Assembly: GCA_000961805.1 (NCBI GenBank)
Contig: LADV01000266.1
Span: 1-6,378, forward strand
Length of the DNA: 6,378 bases
Direction of reading: 5' to 3'
Origin: Peptococcaceae bacterium BRH_c23
GTDB lineage: Bacteria; Bacillota_B; Desulfitobacteriia; Desulfitobacteriales; Desulfitobacteriaceae
Translations under genes and position numbers: made by a program
Notes under the pieces: generated by a model
The model's database searches: none
Seen by the model: the letters and a program-made list of their open reading frames with translations, nothing else
What the model was told of the DNA's origin: nothing
Shown: in pieces, positions 1-6,378 of the stretch
How positions within the stretch are numbered: the first letter of the stretch is position 1
Layout of the letters: each line of letters begins with the position of its first letter

Positions 1-776
1 TTGAGCAGGGGAATTGCGGATAAATCCAAGGTATTTCTTGTCATCGTCTCAAAGGTGCGTATACCCCGTTCACAAAGAATGACTTGTTCATTGCCCTCGG
101 ACATAATATACTCTGCACTCATTAGCAGCTCTTCGATGGTATTGGCTAGGCCTCGTTTCAGGAGGATCGGCTTTCTACATTTGCCCACTTCTTTAAGCAA
201 GTCAAAGTTCTGCATATTCCTAGCCCCGATCTGGATAATATCCACTTCGTCCAGCAAAGGGATCTGGGTTTGATTCATGATTTCTGTGATAATGGGAAGC
301 CCAGTCGCCTTTTTTGCCGCCACAAGCATTTTCAAGCCTTCTTCTTGCAAGCCCTGAAAGGCGTAGGGCGAGGTGCGCGGTTTGAATACGCCGCCGCGCA
401 TGATGCTTGCACCGCTGCGTTGCACGGATTTGGCAATCTCCAGGATTTGCTCCTCACTCTCCACCGAGCAGGGGCCAGCGATGACCGTAAAGTATCCCTC
501 GCCAATGCTGACATTGCCCACCTTCACAGTGGTATTTTCAGGGTGTACGATTCTGTTAACCGCCTTATAGGGCTCGGTTACGCGTTTGCCATATTCAACG
601 ATGTCGTTGGTATGAGCAATATGGTCTACATCCACCTTCGCTGTGTTACCGATCAGACAGACCACGGTGTGTTCTGTCCCGGTGCTCAGGATTGTGGAAA
701 AGCCCTCTGCTTCAAATTTATAAATGAAGGCATTAATCTGCTCCTTCGTTACGTTTGGTTTTAGTACAAATACCAT
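1..776 (-). CDS. aroF: 3-deoxy-7-phosphoheptulonate (DAHP) synthase, type I-beta, 3' end off the window
   Basis: DAHP synthase condenses phosphoenolpyruvate with erythrose 4-phosphate, the first step of aromatic amino acid synthesis in the cytoplasm. The frame is open from an ATG at 776 to the left edge, giving 258 codons. The family is about 340 residues, so roughly 80 C-terminal residues are missing, including the region that carries the remaining metal ligands. Residues 1-70 look like the ferredoxin-like regulatory domain of the Thermotoga-type enzyme (start [10 protein letters not shown]). The barrel follows: IAGPCSVES at 99-107 with metal-binding Cys103, MRGG at 126-129, [11 protein letters not shown] at 132-142, [11 protein letters not shown] at 181-191, LLKRG at 205-209 and CERGIRTFE at 235-243. 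The start is backed by an AGAAGGAG Shine-Dalgarno about 9 bases upstream. It follows trpA by 79 bases on the same strand, probably in the same transcript. Family assignment is firm. The symbol is less so, since aroF, aroG and aroA are all used for this family. Confidence 0.95.
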   Translation of the reverse strand, partial: MVFVLKPNVTKEQINAFIYKFEAEGFSTILSTGTEHTVVCLIGNTAKVDVDHIAHTNDIVEYGKRVTEPYKAVNRIVHPENTTVKVGNVSIGEGYFTVIAGPCSVESEEQILEIAKSVQRSGASIMRGGVFKPRTSPYAFQGLQEEGLKMLVAAKKATGLPIITEIMNQTQIPLLDEVDIIQIGARNMQNFDLLKEVGKCRKPILLKRGLANTIEELLMSAEYIMSEGNEQVILCERGIRTFETMTRNTLDLSAIPLL

Positions 777-855
777 ATGCCTTCACTCCTTCTGCAATTA
801 GTTCCCTGAACAGTGAGTAGAGTATCGCCGAAGCCGTGATCCCATAAGTCTAAAT
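777..855 (-). other. trpA-aroF intergenic gap, the only spacer in the operon
   Basis: This 79-base stretch separates the trpA stop from the aroF start. It carries the aroF Shine-Dalgarno (AGAAGGAG, ending about 9 bases before the ATG). I see only weak inverted repeats, such as GTTC-AGG-GAAC near 801-811 and a two-pair UUCG loop near 820-827. There is no stem followed by a run of T, and no convincing -35/-10 pair. Read-through from trpA into aroF is therefore the simplest view, though processing or a weak internal promoter cannot be excluded. Confidence 0.6.
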
Positions 856-1635
856 TCAATCCTGGTCCCTCACAGCGTTTTTCATACTTCGGACATAGTC
901 GAAAATGTAAGAACCAGCGTTTTCGCCGTGCTTCTCGATAATTTTGACAATTGCACTCCCAACAATCACTCCGTCCGCAATTTTAGCGATCTCTTCGGCC
1001 TGAAGAGGTGTGTTAATTCCGAAGCCCACGGCCGTGGGAATTGAACTCGCGCCCCTGACAACCTCTAATATTGCTGGCAGATCAGTTTTAATCTCATTTC
1101 TCATCCCCGTGACACCCATCGAGGAGACTACATAGATAAAGCCAGTTGCCTCCTTAGCAATCTGTTCAATGCGCTGTTCCGAGGTGGGAGCAATCAAGGA
1201 TATAACATCGACTCCAAACCCTGCGGCAACGTCAGCCAGTTCACTTTTCTCTTCGTAAGGCAAATCAGGGATGACGATGCCATCAACCCCCAGCTCCGCA
1301 CAGCGGGCGAAAAAGCGGGGGTACCCGTAGTTAAACACGGGGTTTAGGTAGGTCATAAAAACGAGTGGCACGTCTGTCTTTTGGCGTACAGAAGCTACCA
1401 GGTCAAAAATCTTATCTACGGTTGCCCCTGCAGACAGGGCGCGGATATTCGCCTCTTGAATGACCAAACCCTCGGCCATCGGATCTGAGAACGGAATGCC
1501 GATTTCTACCAAATCTGCGCCACCCCGAACCATTTCTAGAATAAACTCCTCGCTCTTGGCCATGGAAGGATCTCCACCCGTCACAAATCCGATAAACGCC
1601 TTGCCGTTTTTAAAAGCCTGTGCAATTTTACTCAT
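856..1635 (-). CDS. trpA: Tryptophan synthase alpha chain
   Basis: The alpha subunit cleaves indole-3-glycerol phosphate to indole and glyceraldehyde 3-phosphate, passing indole through a tunnel to TrpB in the alpha2-beta2 complex. The product has 259 residues, close to the usual 260-270. Visible motifs are FVTGGDP at 17-23, [10 protein letters not shown] at 43-52 with catalytic Glu44 (Escherichia coli Glu49), GVTG at 174-177 in the mobile loop 6 region, GFGI at 204-207 and GSAIVKII at 226-233 for phosphate binding. The second catalytic acid, E. coli Asp60, is Glu55 here, and the following conserved Pro is Leu57. A longer reading from 1671 is possible, but the ATG at 1635 fits the family N-terminus and has AAGGGGG 9 bases upstream. 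It overlaps the end of trpB by 8 bases (ATGAGTAA), so translation is probably coupled. Confidence 0.97.
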   Translation of the reverse strand: MSKIAQAFKNGKAFIGFVTGGDPSMAKSEEFILEMVRGGADLVEIGIPFSDPMAEGLVIQEANIRALSAGATVDKIFDLVASVRQKTDVPLVFMTYLNPVFNYGYPRFFARCAELGVDGIVIPDLPYEEKSELADVAAGFGVDVISLIAPTSEQRIEQIAKEATGFIYVVSSMGVTGMRNEIKTDLPAILEVVRGASSIPTAVGFGINTPLQAEEIAKIADGVIVGSAIVKIIEKHGENAGSYIFDYVRSMKNAVRDQD

Positions 1636-2812
1636 CGATACATACCCCCTTATAGCGCGCGATGGCGGCAACGTCCTTATCCCCGCGGCCTGACAGACAC
1701 ACGATCATGATTTGGTCCTTGCTCATGGTCCCGGCAATTTTCTGTACATGAGCAATAGCATGGGCGCTCTCAATGGCGCAAATTATCCCCTCTGTTCGTG
1801 CCAAGTATTCGAAGGCTTCGACTGATTCGTCATCGCTTACAGGCACATACTCTGCTCTGCCTGTGTCGTAAAGATTAGCATGTTCTGGTCCGATTCCTGG
1901 ATAGTCAAGACCGGCCGAAATCGAATACACCGGAGCAATCTGCCCAAAGTCGTCCTGACAGAAATAAGACTTCATGCCATGGAATACGCCTGGTCTTCCC
2001 TTAGCAATGGTTGCAGCATGCTTCTCGGTATGAAGACCGTGTCCCGCTGCCTCGCAGCCAATTAATTTTACGCTTTCATCTCCGATGAAGTGATAGAACA
2101 TTCCTATCGCGTTACTGCCACCCCCGACACAGGCAACCACGGCATCAGGAAGTTTGCCCTCGACTTTCAGGATTTGCTCTCTCGCTTCTAAACTAATCAC
2201 ACTCTGAAAATCACGGACCATCATCGGAAACGGGTGGGGCCCCATCACAGAACCTAAAACATAATGGGTGTCATGCACACGGGCCGTCCATTCCCGCATT
2301 GTTTCGTTCACTGCATCCTTTAGCGTCATGGTGCCACTCGTAACCGGATGAACTTTGGCGCCTAATAGCTGCATGCGGTAGACGTTAAGTGCTTGTCTGT
2401 CTGTATCTTCCTTGCCCATAAAAATCTCACAGTCTAAACCGAGCAGTGCCGCCGCCGTTGCAGTAGCAACACCATGCTGACCAGCACCGGTTTCAGCAAT
2501 GACGCGTGTCTTGCCCATTTTCTTGGCCATCAGCACCTGTCCCAGCACGTTATTGATTTTGTGTGAGCCGGTATGGTTGAGGTCCTCACGCTTCAAGTAG
2601 ATTTTAGCGCCCCCTAAATCGTTGGTCATTTTCTCCGCATAGTAGAGCAAAGACGGTCTGCCCGCATAGTCACTCAGCAACTTATTCAGTTCTGCGTTGA
2701 ACTCTGGATCATTTTTGAAGTCCTCGTAGGATTTCTCTAGATTTAGGATTGCATTCATCAGGGTCTCTGGAATGTATTGGCCCCCATGAATTCCGTATCT
2801 GCCTTTAGCCAT
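1628..2812 (-). CDS. trpB: Tryptophan synthase beta chain
   Basis: This PLP enzyme joins indole, delivered by TrpA, to serine to form tryptophan. The product is 394 residues, the normal length. The beginning ([13 protein letters not shown]) is the standard TrpB N-terminus. [15 protein letters not shown] at 74-88 holds the PLP Schiff-base Lys85. AETGAGQHG at 106-114 holds catalytic Glu107. GGGSNAIG at 230-237 is the cofactor phosphate loop. [11 protein letters not shown] at 301-311 and CLSGRGDKD at 372-380, with Ser374 near the PLP ring nitrogen, complete the active site. This is the ordinary TrpB1 type that partners TrpA, not the stand-alone TrpB2 type. The ATG at 2812 has AAGGAG about 8 bases upstream. 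The gene overlaps the trpF end by 8 bases (ATGGCTAA) and the trpA start by 8 bases. All key residues I checked are present. Confidence 0.98.
   Translation of the reverse strand: MAKGRYGIHGGQYIPETLMNAILNLEKSYEDFKNDPEFNAELNKLLSDYAGRPSLLYYAEKMTNDLGGAKIYLKREDLNHTGSHKINNVLGQVLMAKKMGKTRVIAETGAGQHGVATATAAALLGLDCEIFMGKEDTDRQALNVYRMQLLGAKVHPVTSGTMTLKDAVNETMREWTARVHDTHYVLGSVMGPHPFPMMVRDFQSVISLEAREQILKVEGKLPDAVVACVGGGSNAIGMFYHFIGDESVKLIGCEAAGHGLHTEKHAATIAKGRPGVFHGMKSYFCQDDFGQIAPVYSISAGLDYPGIGPEHANLYDTGRAEYVPVSDDESVEAFEYLARTEGIICAIESAHAIAHVQKIAGTMSKDQIMIVCLSGRGDKDVAAIARYKGVCIDE
1645..1651 (-). promoter_or_regulatory. Ribosome binding site that fixes the trpA start
   Basis: AAGGGGG lies 9 bases before the ATG at 1635, inside the last codons of trpB. 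It favours this start over the in-frame ATG at 1671, which would add 12 residues (starting [10 protein letters not shown]) that do not resemble a TrpA N-terminus. Confidence 0.8.
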
Positions 2813-3434
2813 TGCGCATTCTCCTTACTATTTCTAAGATTTTAGCTCGGTCTTTCAGTCCGGCCGTTTCCACCCCGCTGCTCAAATCGACAGAGTAAGG
2901 ACTTGTAGCCGCTATTGCCTGTTTGATATTGCCTGCCTTCAAGCCACCAGCCAGAAAAAAAGGTTTCTGCTTCTGGTTTTGGTTTTGATTTTGATTCTTC
3001 TCTTGACTGACTAGACTCCAGTCAAAACTCTCACCCGTTCCACCGGCTCCATTATCCAGTAGCAGATAGTCGGCAACGGTATCCTGCGCACCCTCTATAT
3101 CCTGTTGGGATAACACACGAACTGCCTTGATGATGGGCTTGTTGGTCAGCGCTTTTAATTCTTGGATATAATTTTCATTCTCTTCCCCATGAAGTTGGGC
3201 GATCTCGATGATGTTATCATTTAAGAGTTGGGCTACCTTCGATAACGACTCATTGACAAATACCCCAACTGGTATGATCTCTGGCTTGAGTTTAGGACGC
3301 ATGGCTTCTGCCCAAACGCCGCTAACCTGACGACGACTTTTAGCGAAGACAAAGCCGATAAAGTCTGGCAAAGCCTCATTAACGTAATCGATATCGCACT
3401 CTCGGAACAATCCGCAAATTTTTATCTTCCTCAA
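2805..3434 (-). CDS. trpF: Phosphoribosylanthranilate isomerase
   Basis: TrpF converts N-(5'-phosphoribosyl)anthranilate to the carboxyphenylamino-deoxyribulose phosphate used by TrpC. The product is 209 residues. KIKICGL at 3-9 contains catalytic base Cys7. VGVFVNE at 56-62 and AQLHGEE at 79-85 are family motifs. [11 protein letters not shown] at 124-134 contains the probable catalytic acid Asp127, then FDW at 137-139, LAGGL at 161-165 and [10 protein letters not shown] at 181-190 for phosphate binding. The start is a TTG. The one at 3434 has AGAGG 9 bases upstream and overlaps the trpC stop as TTGA. The in-frame TTG at 3440 sits right against the Shine-Dalgarno and would add only two residues. 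Residues 145-157 form an unusual Asn/Gln/Lys tract before strand 7 of the barrel. Catalytic residues are intact, so the gene is probably functional. Confidence 0.96.
   Translation of the reverse strand: MRKIKICGLFRECDIDYVNEALPDFIGFVFAKSRRQVSGVWAEAMRPKLKPEIIPVGVFVNESLSKVAQLLNDNIIEIAQLHGEENENYIQELKALTNKPIIKAVRVLSQQDIEGAQDTVADYLLLDNGAGGTGESFDWSLVSQEKNQNQNQNQKQKPFFLAGGLKAGNIKQAIAATSPYSVDLSSGVETAGLKDRAKILEIVRRMRNG
2964..2999 (-). repeat. Imperfect hexanucleotide tandem repeat inside trpF
   Basis: On the coding strand the tract reads as successive AAYCAR units: AATCAA, AATCAA with one base varied to AACCAA, AACCAG and AAGCAG. It encodes [12 protein letters not shown] (residues 146-156 of TrpF). 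It keeps the reading frame because each unit is six bases. The units differ mostly at the third codon position, so selection on the protein or age of the repeat has blurred an originally cleaner array. Confidence 0.85.
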
Positions 3435-4273
3435 ACACAATCACCTCTCATGGTGCCATGTTCACTTACGATTTCACGTTCTCCTCTCAGAATGGCAAGC
3501 TGTTCTTTTTTATTCTCGCTGCGCATTAAGCTTTCTCCGATTAGTACAGCATCGGTCTTGTTCGCTTTAAGCCTTGCCACATCCTCGGGGGATTTAATGC
3601 CACTTTCTGAGATGAAGAGGATGTCCTCTGGCACCAAGGCGCGAAGCCTTATACTGGTGGTGATGTCTACCTCGAAGGTCTTCAGGTTACGGTTATTGAC
3701 CCCTATCACTCTGGCTCCCGCAGCCAGAGCTGATCTAACCTCTTCCTCCGTATGCGCTTCCACCAGGGCGGACAAGCCCAAGCCGTGAGCAATATCCAGA
3801 TAGTCTTTCAATGTCTCGGTGTTCAGCAGGGCACAAATCAGTAGAATTGCCGAGGCGCCAAGGATCTTTGACTCATAAATTTGGTAGCCATCCACGATAA
3901 AATCCTTACGGAGCAGAGGAAGGCCGACCTGCTGGTGAATCTCTGTGAGGTACTGGTCATGTCCATGAAACCAATAGGGCTCAGTGAGAACTGAAATTGC
4001 CGCAGCTCCTGCCGCTTCGTAATCTTTAGCAATCTGCAGATAAGGAAAATCCTGAGCAATGATTCCTTGCGAGGGTGAAGCCTTTTTTAGCTCACAGATG
4101 AAGGATAAGCCCTCTGCTCTTAAGGCCTTTTCAAAAGGAAAAACGGTATTAATGTCTAAGCCGTTATTTGGGGTTAACGCTTTTGCCTCTCTGATGACGT
4201 GCTCTAATGGTGTTCGTTGTTTCATTTCGGCAACCCGCTCAACGGTTCGGGTTGCTATTTTCTCTAGGATCAT
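3431..4273 (-). CDS. trpC: Indole-3-glycerol phosphate synthase
   Basis: TrpC decarboxylates and cyclises the TrpF product to indole-3-glycerol phosphate. The product is 280 residues, slightly longer than the common 250-270. Motifs in barrel order: ICELKKASPSQG at 59-70 with Glu61 and Lys63, SVLTEPYWFHG at 94-104, LLRKDFIVDGYQIYES at 120-135 with catalytic Lys123, LVEAHTEEE at 170-178 with Glu172, IGVNNRNL at 190-197, ISESGI at 221-226 and LIGESLMRS at 244-252. It is a single-domain enzyme with trpF separate, unlike the E. coli TrpC-TrpF fusion. The ATG at 4273 has GAGG 7 bases upstream and overlaps the trpD stop as ATGA. The last dozen or so residues after the final helix are a weakly conserved tail, and their codons also provide the trpF ribosome binding site. 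Confidence 0.97.
   Translation of the reverse strand: MILEKIATRTVERVAEMKQRTPLEHVIREAKALTPNNGLDINTVFPFEKALRAEGLSFICELKKASPSQGIIAQDFPYLQIAKDYEAAGAAAISVLTEPYWFHGHDQYLTEIHQQVGLPLLRKDFIVDGYQIYESKILGASAILLICALLNTETLKDYLDIAHGLGLSALVEAHTEEEVRSALAAGARVIGVNNRNLKTFEVDITTSIRLRALVPEDILFISESGIKSPEDVARLKANKTDAVLIGESLMRSENKKEQLAILRGEREIVSEHGTMRGDCV
3441..3449 (-). promoter_or_regulatory. Ribosome binding site that decides the trpF TTG start
   Basis: GAGAGGTGA lies inside the last codons of trpC. Its AGAGG core is 9 bases from the TTG at 3434 but only 3 bases from the TTG at 3440. The spacing supports the inner TTG, which also makes the compact TTGA stop/start overlap with trpC. Confidence 0.75.
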
Positions 4274-5292
4274 GCACTCACCTCGTTGGAAAGTCTCACA
4301 AATTCTTCAAGTTTATCGACAGCCGCGCCGCTGTTGATCAGGTCCATTGCCAGAGGGATTGCACTTTTGATAGTCGCTGTCTTACCGGCCAGATACAGAC
4401 ATAGTGCTGAGTTGAGAACGACAATATCGCGCTTAGCACCCTGCTCAGTGCCGTTTAAAATGCTGCGGGTGATTTTGGCGTTCTCCTCTGCGTCGCCACC
4501 GATCAGCTCAGGCAAAGTACACATTTTCAAACCCAACTCCTCTGGGTCGAGGTAATAGCTTTTTAAGATACCCTTTTCTATTTCGCAGACCTTTGTCCTA
4601 GTTGTGAGAGTTGCCTCGTCCAAACCATCGCAACCATGGACCACCATGCCACGCTTAACACCCAGATTGGAGAGCACCTGGGCCAAAGGCTCGACAAGGT
4701 TTTCGTCATAGACGCCCATCAACTGCATATTAGCCCCAGCGGGATTAGCCAGGGGTCCCAAGATATTAAAGATTGTACGGACACCAAGTTCTCGTCTTAC
4801 GGGAGCACAGTGCTTCATCGAGCTGTGATAGGTTTGAGCAAACATAAAGCAAAGATTGATTTCCTTTAATATTTTCCGACTGTGCTCAGCAGTAATCGCT
4901 ATATTTATTCCCAACTTTTCCAAAACATCCGCCGCGCCGCTTTTACTGGATACACTGCGGTTGCCATGCTTGGCTACTGGAACACCGCAAGCCGCGACGA
5001 CAAAGGCAGTCGTGGTCGAGATGTTAAAGGTTCCCACCTCGTCCCCACCGGTGCCCACAATATCCATGACATCATGAACCTCCTGATTGAGGGGTATAGC
5101 CTTTTCGCGCATTGCCATAGCGCTGCCAGTGATTTCATCGATGCTCTCACCCTTCATTCGCAGTGCCGTGAGAAAAGCGCCCATTTGGCCATGGGTAGCG
5201 GTCCCGTCCATCATTTCACTCATAACCGCTTTTGCAGCCTCAAAATCTAGGTCCTCTCCTTTTATGACCTTGTGTATTGCTTCAACAATCAT
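4270..5292 (-). CDS. trpD: Anthranilate phosphoribosyltransferase
   Basis: TrpD transfers the phosphoribosyl group of PRPP to anthranilate. The product is 340 residues, the normal stand-alone length, and is not fused to TrpG. The small helical N-terminal domain (1-70) is followed by the PRPP loop DIVGTGGDEVGTFNIST at 77-93, KHGNRSVSSKSGAADVLE at 108-125, and the anthranilate-binding stretch MKHCAPVRRELGVRTIFNIL at 159-178 leading into GPLANPA. DGLDE at 222-226 holds the acidic pair that binds magnesium. The ATG at 5292 has a very strong TAGGAGGGG about 8 bases upstream. It starts 11 bases inside the end of trpG and ends in an ATGA overlap with trpC. All motifs expected of a working enzyme are present. 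Confidence 0.98.
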   Translation of the reverse strand: MIVEAIHKVIKGEDLDFEAAKAVMSEMMDGTATHGQMGAFLTALRMKGESIDEITGSAMAMREKAIPLNQEVHDVMDIVGTGGDEVGTFNISTTTAFVVAACGVPVAKHGNRSVSSKSGAADVLEKLGINIAITAEHSRKILKEINLCFMFAQTYHSSMKHCAPVRRELGVRTIFNILGPLANPAGANMQLMGVYDENLVEPLAQVLSNLGVKRGMVVHGCDGLDEATLTTRTKVCEIEKGILKSYYLDPEELGLKMCTLPELIGGDAEENAKITRSILNGTEQGAKRDIVVLNSALCLYLAGKTATIKSAIPLAMDLINSGAAVDKLEEFVRLSNEVSA

Positions 5293-5863
5293 GCGTATCC
5301 CCTCCTAAAAAATTCTCCATGATGATTCTGCCCTGGGGTGTTAGGATCGACTCCGGATGAAATTGTACTCCATACACTTCATAATCTCGGTGTTTGACGC
5401 CCATGATCTCCCCGTCGTCCGTGCGGGCGATAACCTTGAGTTCAGTAGGCATGGTGCCTTCGAGTGCGGCTAGTGAATGATACCGTGCACCGTGGATCGT
5501 TTCGGGCAATCCGGCAAATAGTGAATAGTCGGTGTTAATTTTTATTTGAGATTGCTTTCCATGCATTAACTCTTTGGCATAGGACACTGTGGCCCCAAAC
5601 CCCTCGCAAATGGACTGATGCCCCAGACAGACCCCAAATATGGGAATTATACCTGCGAAATGTCTGGCACTCTCGACACATACTCCTGCATCAGCCGGTC
5701 TACCAGGCCCTGGGGAGAGGATAATCGCATCAGGAGCCAAAGCCTCTATTTCTGGAATAGTCAGCTCATCGTTGCGGATGACCCTAATATCAGGATTGAT
5801 GGAGCCGATCAGTTGATATAGGTTATAGGAAAAACTATCGTAATTATCGATTAAGAGAATCAT
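5282..5863 (-). CDS. trpG: Anthranilate synthase component II (glutamine amidotransferase)
   Basis: TrpG hydrolyses glutamine and channels ammonia to TrpE for anthranilate formation. The product is 193 residues, the usual size for a single-domain class I amidotransferase. It opens with ILLIDNYDSFSYNLYQL, the family signature. SPGPGRPADAG at 50-60 is the oxyanion-region motif. GVCLGHQ at 77-83 carries nucleophile Cys79. VQFHPES at 166-172 supplies His169 and Glu171 of the triad. The ATG at 5863 shares one base with the trpE stop (TGATG) and follows GAGGAGGAG. Similar proteins (PabA) serve folate synthesis, and in some Firmicutes one subunit serves both pathways. Its place between trpE and trpD makes the tryptophan role certain, while a second role in folate synthesis cannot be judged from this window. 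Confidence 0.97.
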   Translation of the reverse strand: MILLIDNYDSFSYNLYQLIGSINPDIRVIRNDELTIPEIEALAPDAIILSPGPGRPADAGVCVESARHFAGIIPIFGVCLGHQSICEGFGATVSYAKELMHGKQSQIKINTDYSLFAGLPETIHGARYHSLAALEGTMPTELKVIARTDDGEIMGVKHRDYEVYGVQFHPESILTPQGRIIMENFLGGDTHDC

Positions 5864-6378
5864 CAGTCGATCTCCTCCTCAGAGAGTTTGAGGGCGTTCA
5901 TTACCGCTTGGGCTTTGTTGATACATTCCTGATACTCGTTTTCCGGCACGCTGTCGGCAACGATACCGGCGCCGGAGCGAACGAAAACCTTGCCGTTTTT
6001 CTTAAAGGCGATGCGGATTGCGATGCAGGTATCCAGATTACCCGTAAAATCAATGTACCCGATGGCGCCACCGTAAATCCCACGCTTATTGTTTTCAAGT
6101 TCGTTGATGATCTCACAGGCTCGGATTTTGGGTGCGCCGGAGAGAGTTCCTGCAGGAAGCACCGCATCTAAGGCATCTAAGGCGTTTTTATCGTCCCGTA
6201 TCTCTCCCCGAACCGTGGATCCGATGTGCATTACGTGAGAGAAACGCTCGATGGATAAATAGTTTTCGACCTTCACCGTTCCGAATTTGCTAATTCTTCC
6301 TAAGTCGTTTCTACCCAAATCCACCAACATATTGTGTTCGGCCAATTCTTTAGGGTCGGAGAGTAAATCCTTTTCATT
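5863..6378 (-). CDS. trpE: Anthranilate synthase component I, C-terminal part only
   Basis: TrpE makes anthranilate from chorismate with ammonia from TrpG. Only the last 171 residues are present, about the final third of a protein of roughly 490. The frame stays open to the right edge, so the true start lies outside. Counting from the edge, the chorismate-binding domain shows [11 protein letters not shown] at 18-28, [12 protein letters not shown] at 47-58, [20 protein letters not shown] at 74-93, [20 protein letters not shown] at 99-118 and [17 protein letters not shown] at 133-149. The [10 protein letters not shown] wording and the operon favour TrpE over PabB. The best separating motif (PIAGT versus PIKGT) and the N-terminal tryptophan feedback site lie upstream of what is visible. 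The TGA stop overlaps the trpG ATG by one base. Confidence 0.96.
   Translation of the reverse strand, partial: NEKDLLSDPKELAEHNMLVDLGRNDLGRISKFGTVKVENYLSIERFSHVMHIGSTVRGEIRDDKNALDALDAVLPAGTLSGAPKIRACEIINELENNKRGIYGGAIGYIDFTGNLDTCIAIRIAFKKNGKVFVRSGAGIVADSVPENEYQECINKAQAVMNALKLSEEEID

Noticed and set aside
270..764. Plus-strand open frame of 164 codons opposite aroF.
   Set aside because: It is the antisense shadow of the DAHP synthase gene. Its translation resembles no family I know, and the minus strand carries clear catalytic motifs throughout.
801..811. Small inverted repeat GTTC-AGG-GAAC in the trpA-aroF gap, considered as a terminator.
   Set aside because: The stem is only four pairs and no T-run follows on the minus strand, so it does not support a rho-independent terminator.
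798..845. Fifteen-codon minus-strand ORF (MGSRLRRYSTHCSGN) in the trpA-aroF gap, considered as a leader peptide.
   Set aside because: It has no Shine-Dalgarno at proper distance, no tryptophan codons, no run of any regulatory amino acid and no attenuator-like hairpins after it. It is probably chance.
1636..1671. Upstream in-frame ATG for trpA that would add 12 residues.
   Set aside because: The added residues lie inside trpB, do not fit the TrpA N-terminus, and the ATG at 1635 has a well-spaced AAGGGGG site.
4882..5250. Plus-strand open frame of 122 codons opposite trpD.
   Set aside because: It is a shadow of trpD. The opposite strand encodes the PRPP loop and other conserved TrpD motifs, and the protein here shows no recognisable domain.
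6164..6181. Exact 9-base tandem duplication (GCATCTAAG twice) within trpE.
   Set aside because: It encodes the ALDALDA stretch just before [10 protein letters not shown]. Similar ALDAL wording is usual at this place in the family, so it adds no inserted residues and needs no duplication event.

Overview
The window holds most of a tryptophan operon, read entirely on the minus strand (right to left in these coordinates): the 3' end of trpE, then complete trpG, trpD, trpC, trpF, trpB and trpA, followed by the 5' three-quarters of a DAHP synthase gene (aroF type). Two genes are cut by the edges: trpE lacks its start at the right edge, and aroF lacks its end at the left edge. Together these genes cover the committed aromatic step (DAHP synthase) and every step from chorismate to tryptophan. 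The shikimate-pathway genes in between are not in the window.

The organism is probably a Firmicute of the Clostridia, possibly a Desulfitobacterium/Peptococcaceae-like lineage. This is an inference from the strong purine-rich Shine-Dalgarno sites before almost every gene, the separate E-G-D-C-F-B-A order with trpC and trpF unfused, a GC content a little under half by eye, and protein wording typical of Firmicutes. Sequence reading alone cannot fix the genus.

Layout along the transcript: trpE end (6378-5863), trpG (5863-5282), trpD (5292-4270), trpC (4273-3431), trpF (3434-2805), trpB (2812-1628), trpA (1635-856), a 79-base gap, then aroF (776-1, continuing off the window). All six junctions from trpE to trpA overlap, by 1, 11, 4, 4, 8 and 8 bases, which suggests translational coupling. 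The only real intergenic space is before aroF, and it contains neither a clear terminator nor a clear promoter, so aroF is probably co-transcribed.

TrpE and TrpG form anthranilate synthase. TrpD adds the phosphoribosyl group, TrpF isomerises, TrpC closes the indole ring, and TrpA/TrpB make tryptophan. AroF supplies the pathway from PEP and erythrose 4-phosphate. The operon's leader or attenuator would lie upstream of trpE, outside the window.

I see no mobile element, tRNA, rRNA, CRISPR or undescribed system. The points worth a second look are small: an Asn-Gln repeat inside TrpF with its hexanucleotide DNA tract, substitutions in the TrpA active-site loop, a TTG start for trpF, the unbroken chain of overlaps, and a DAHP synthase with its own regulatory domain at the tail of a trp operon.
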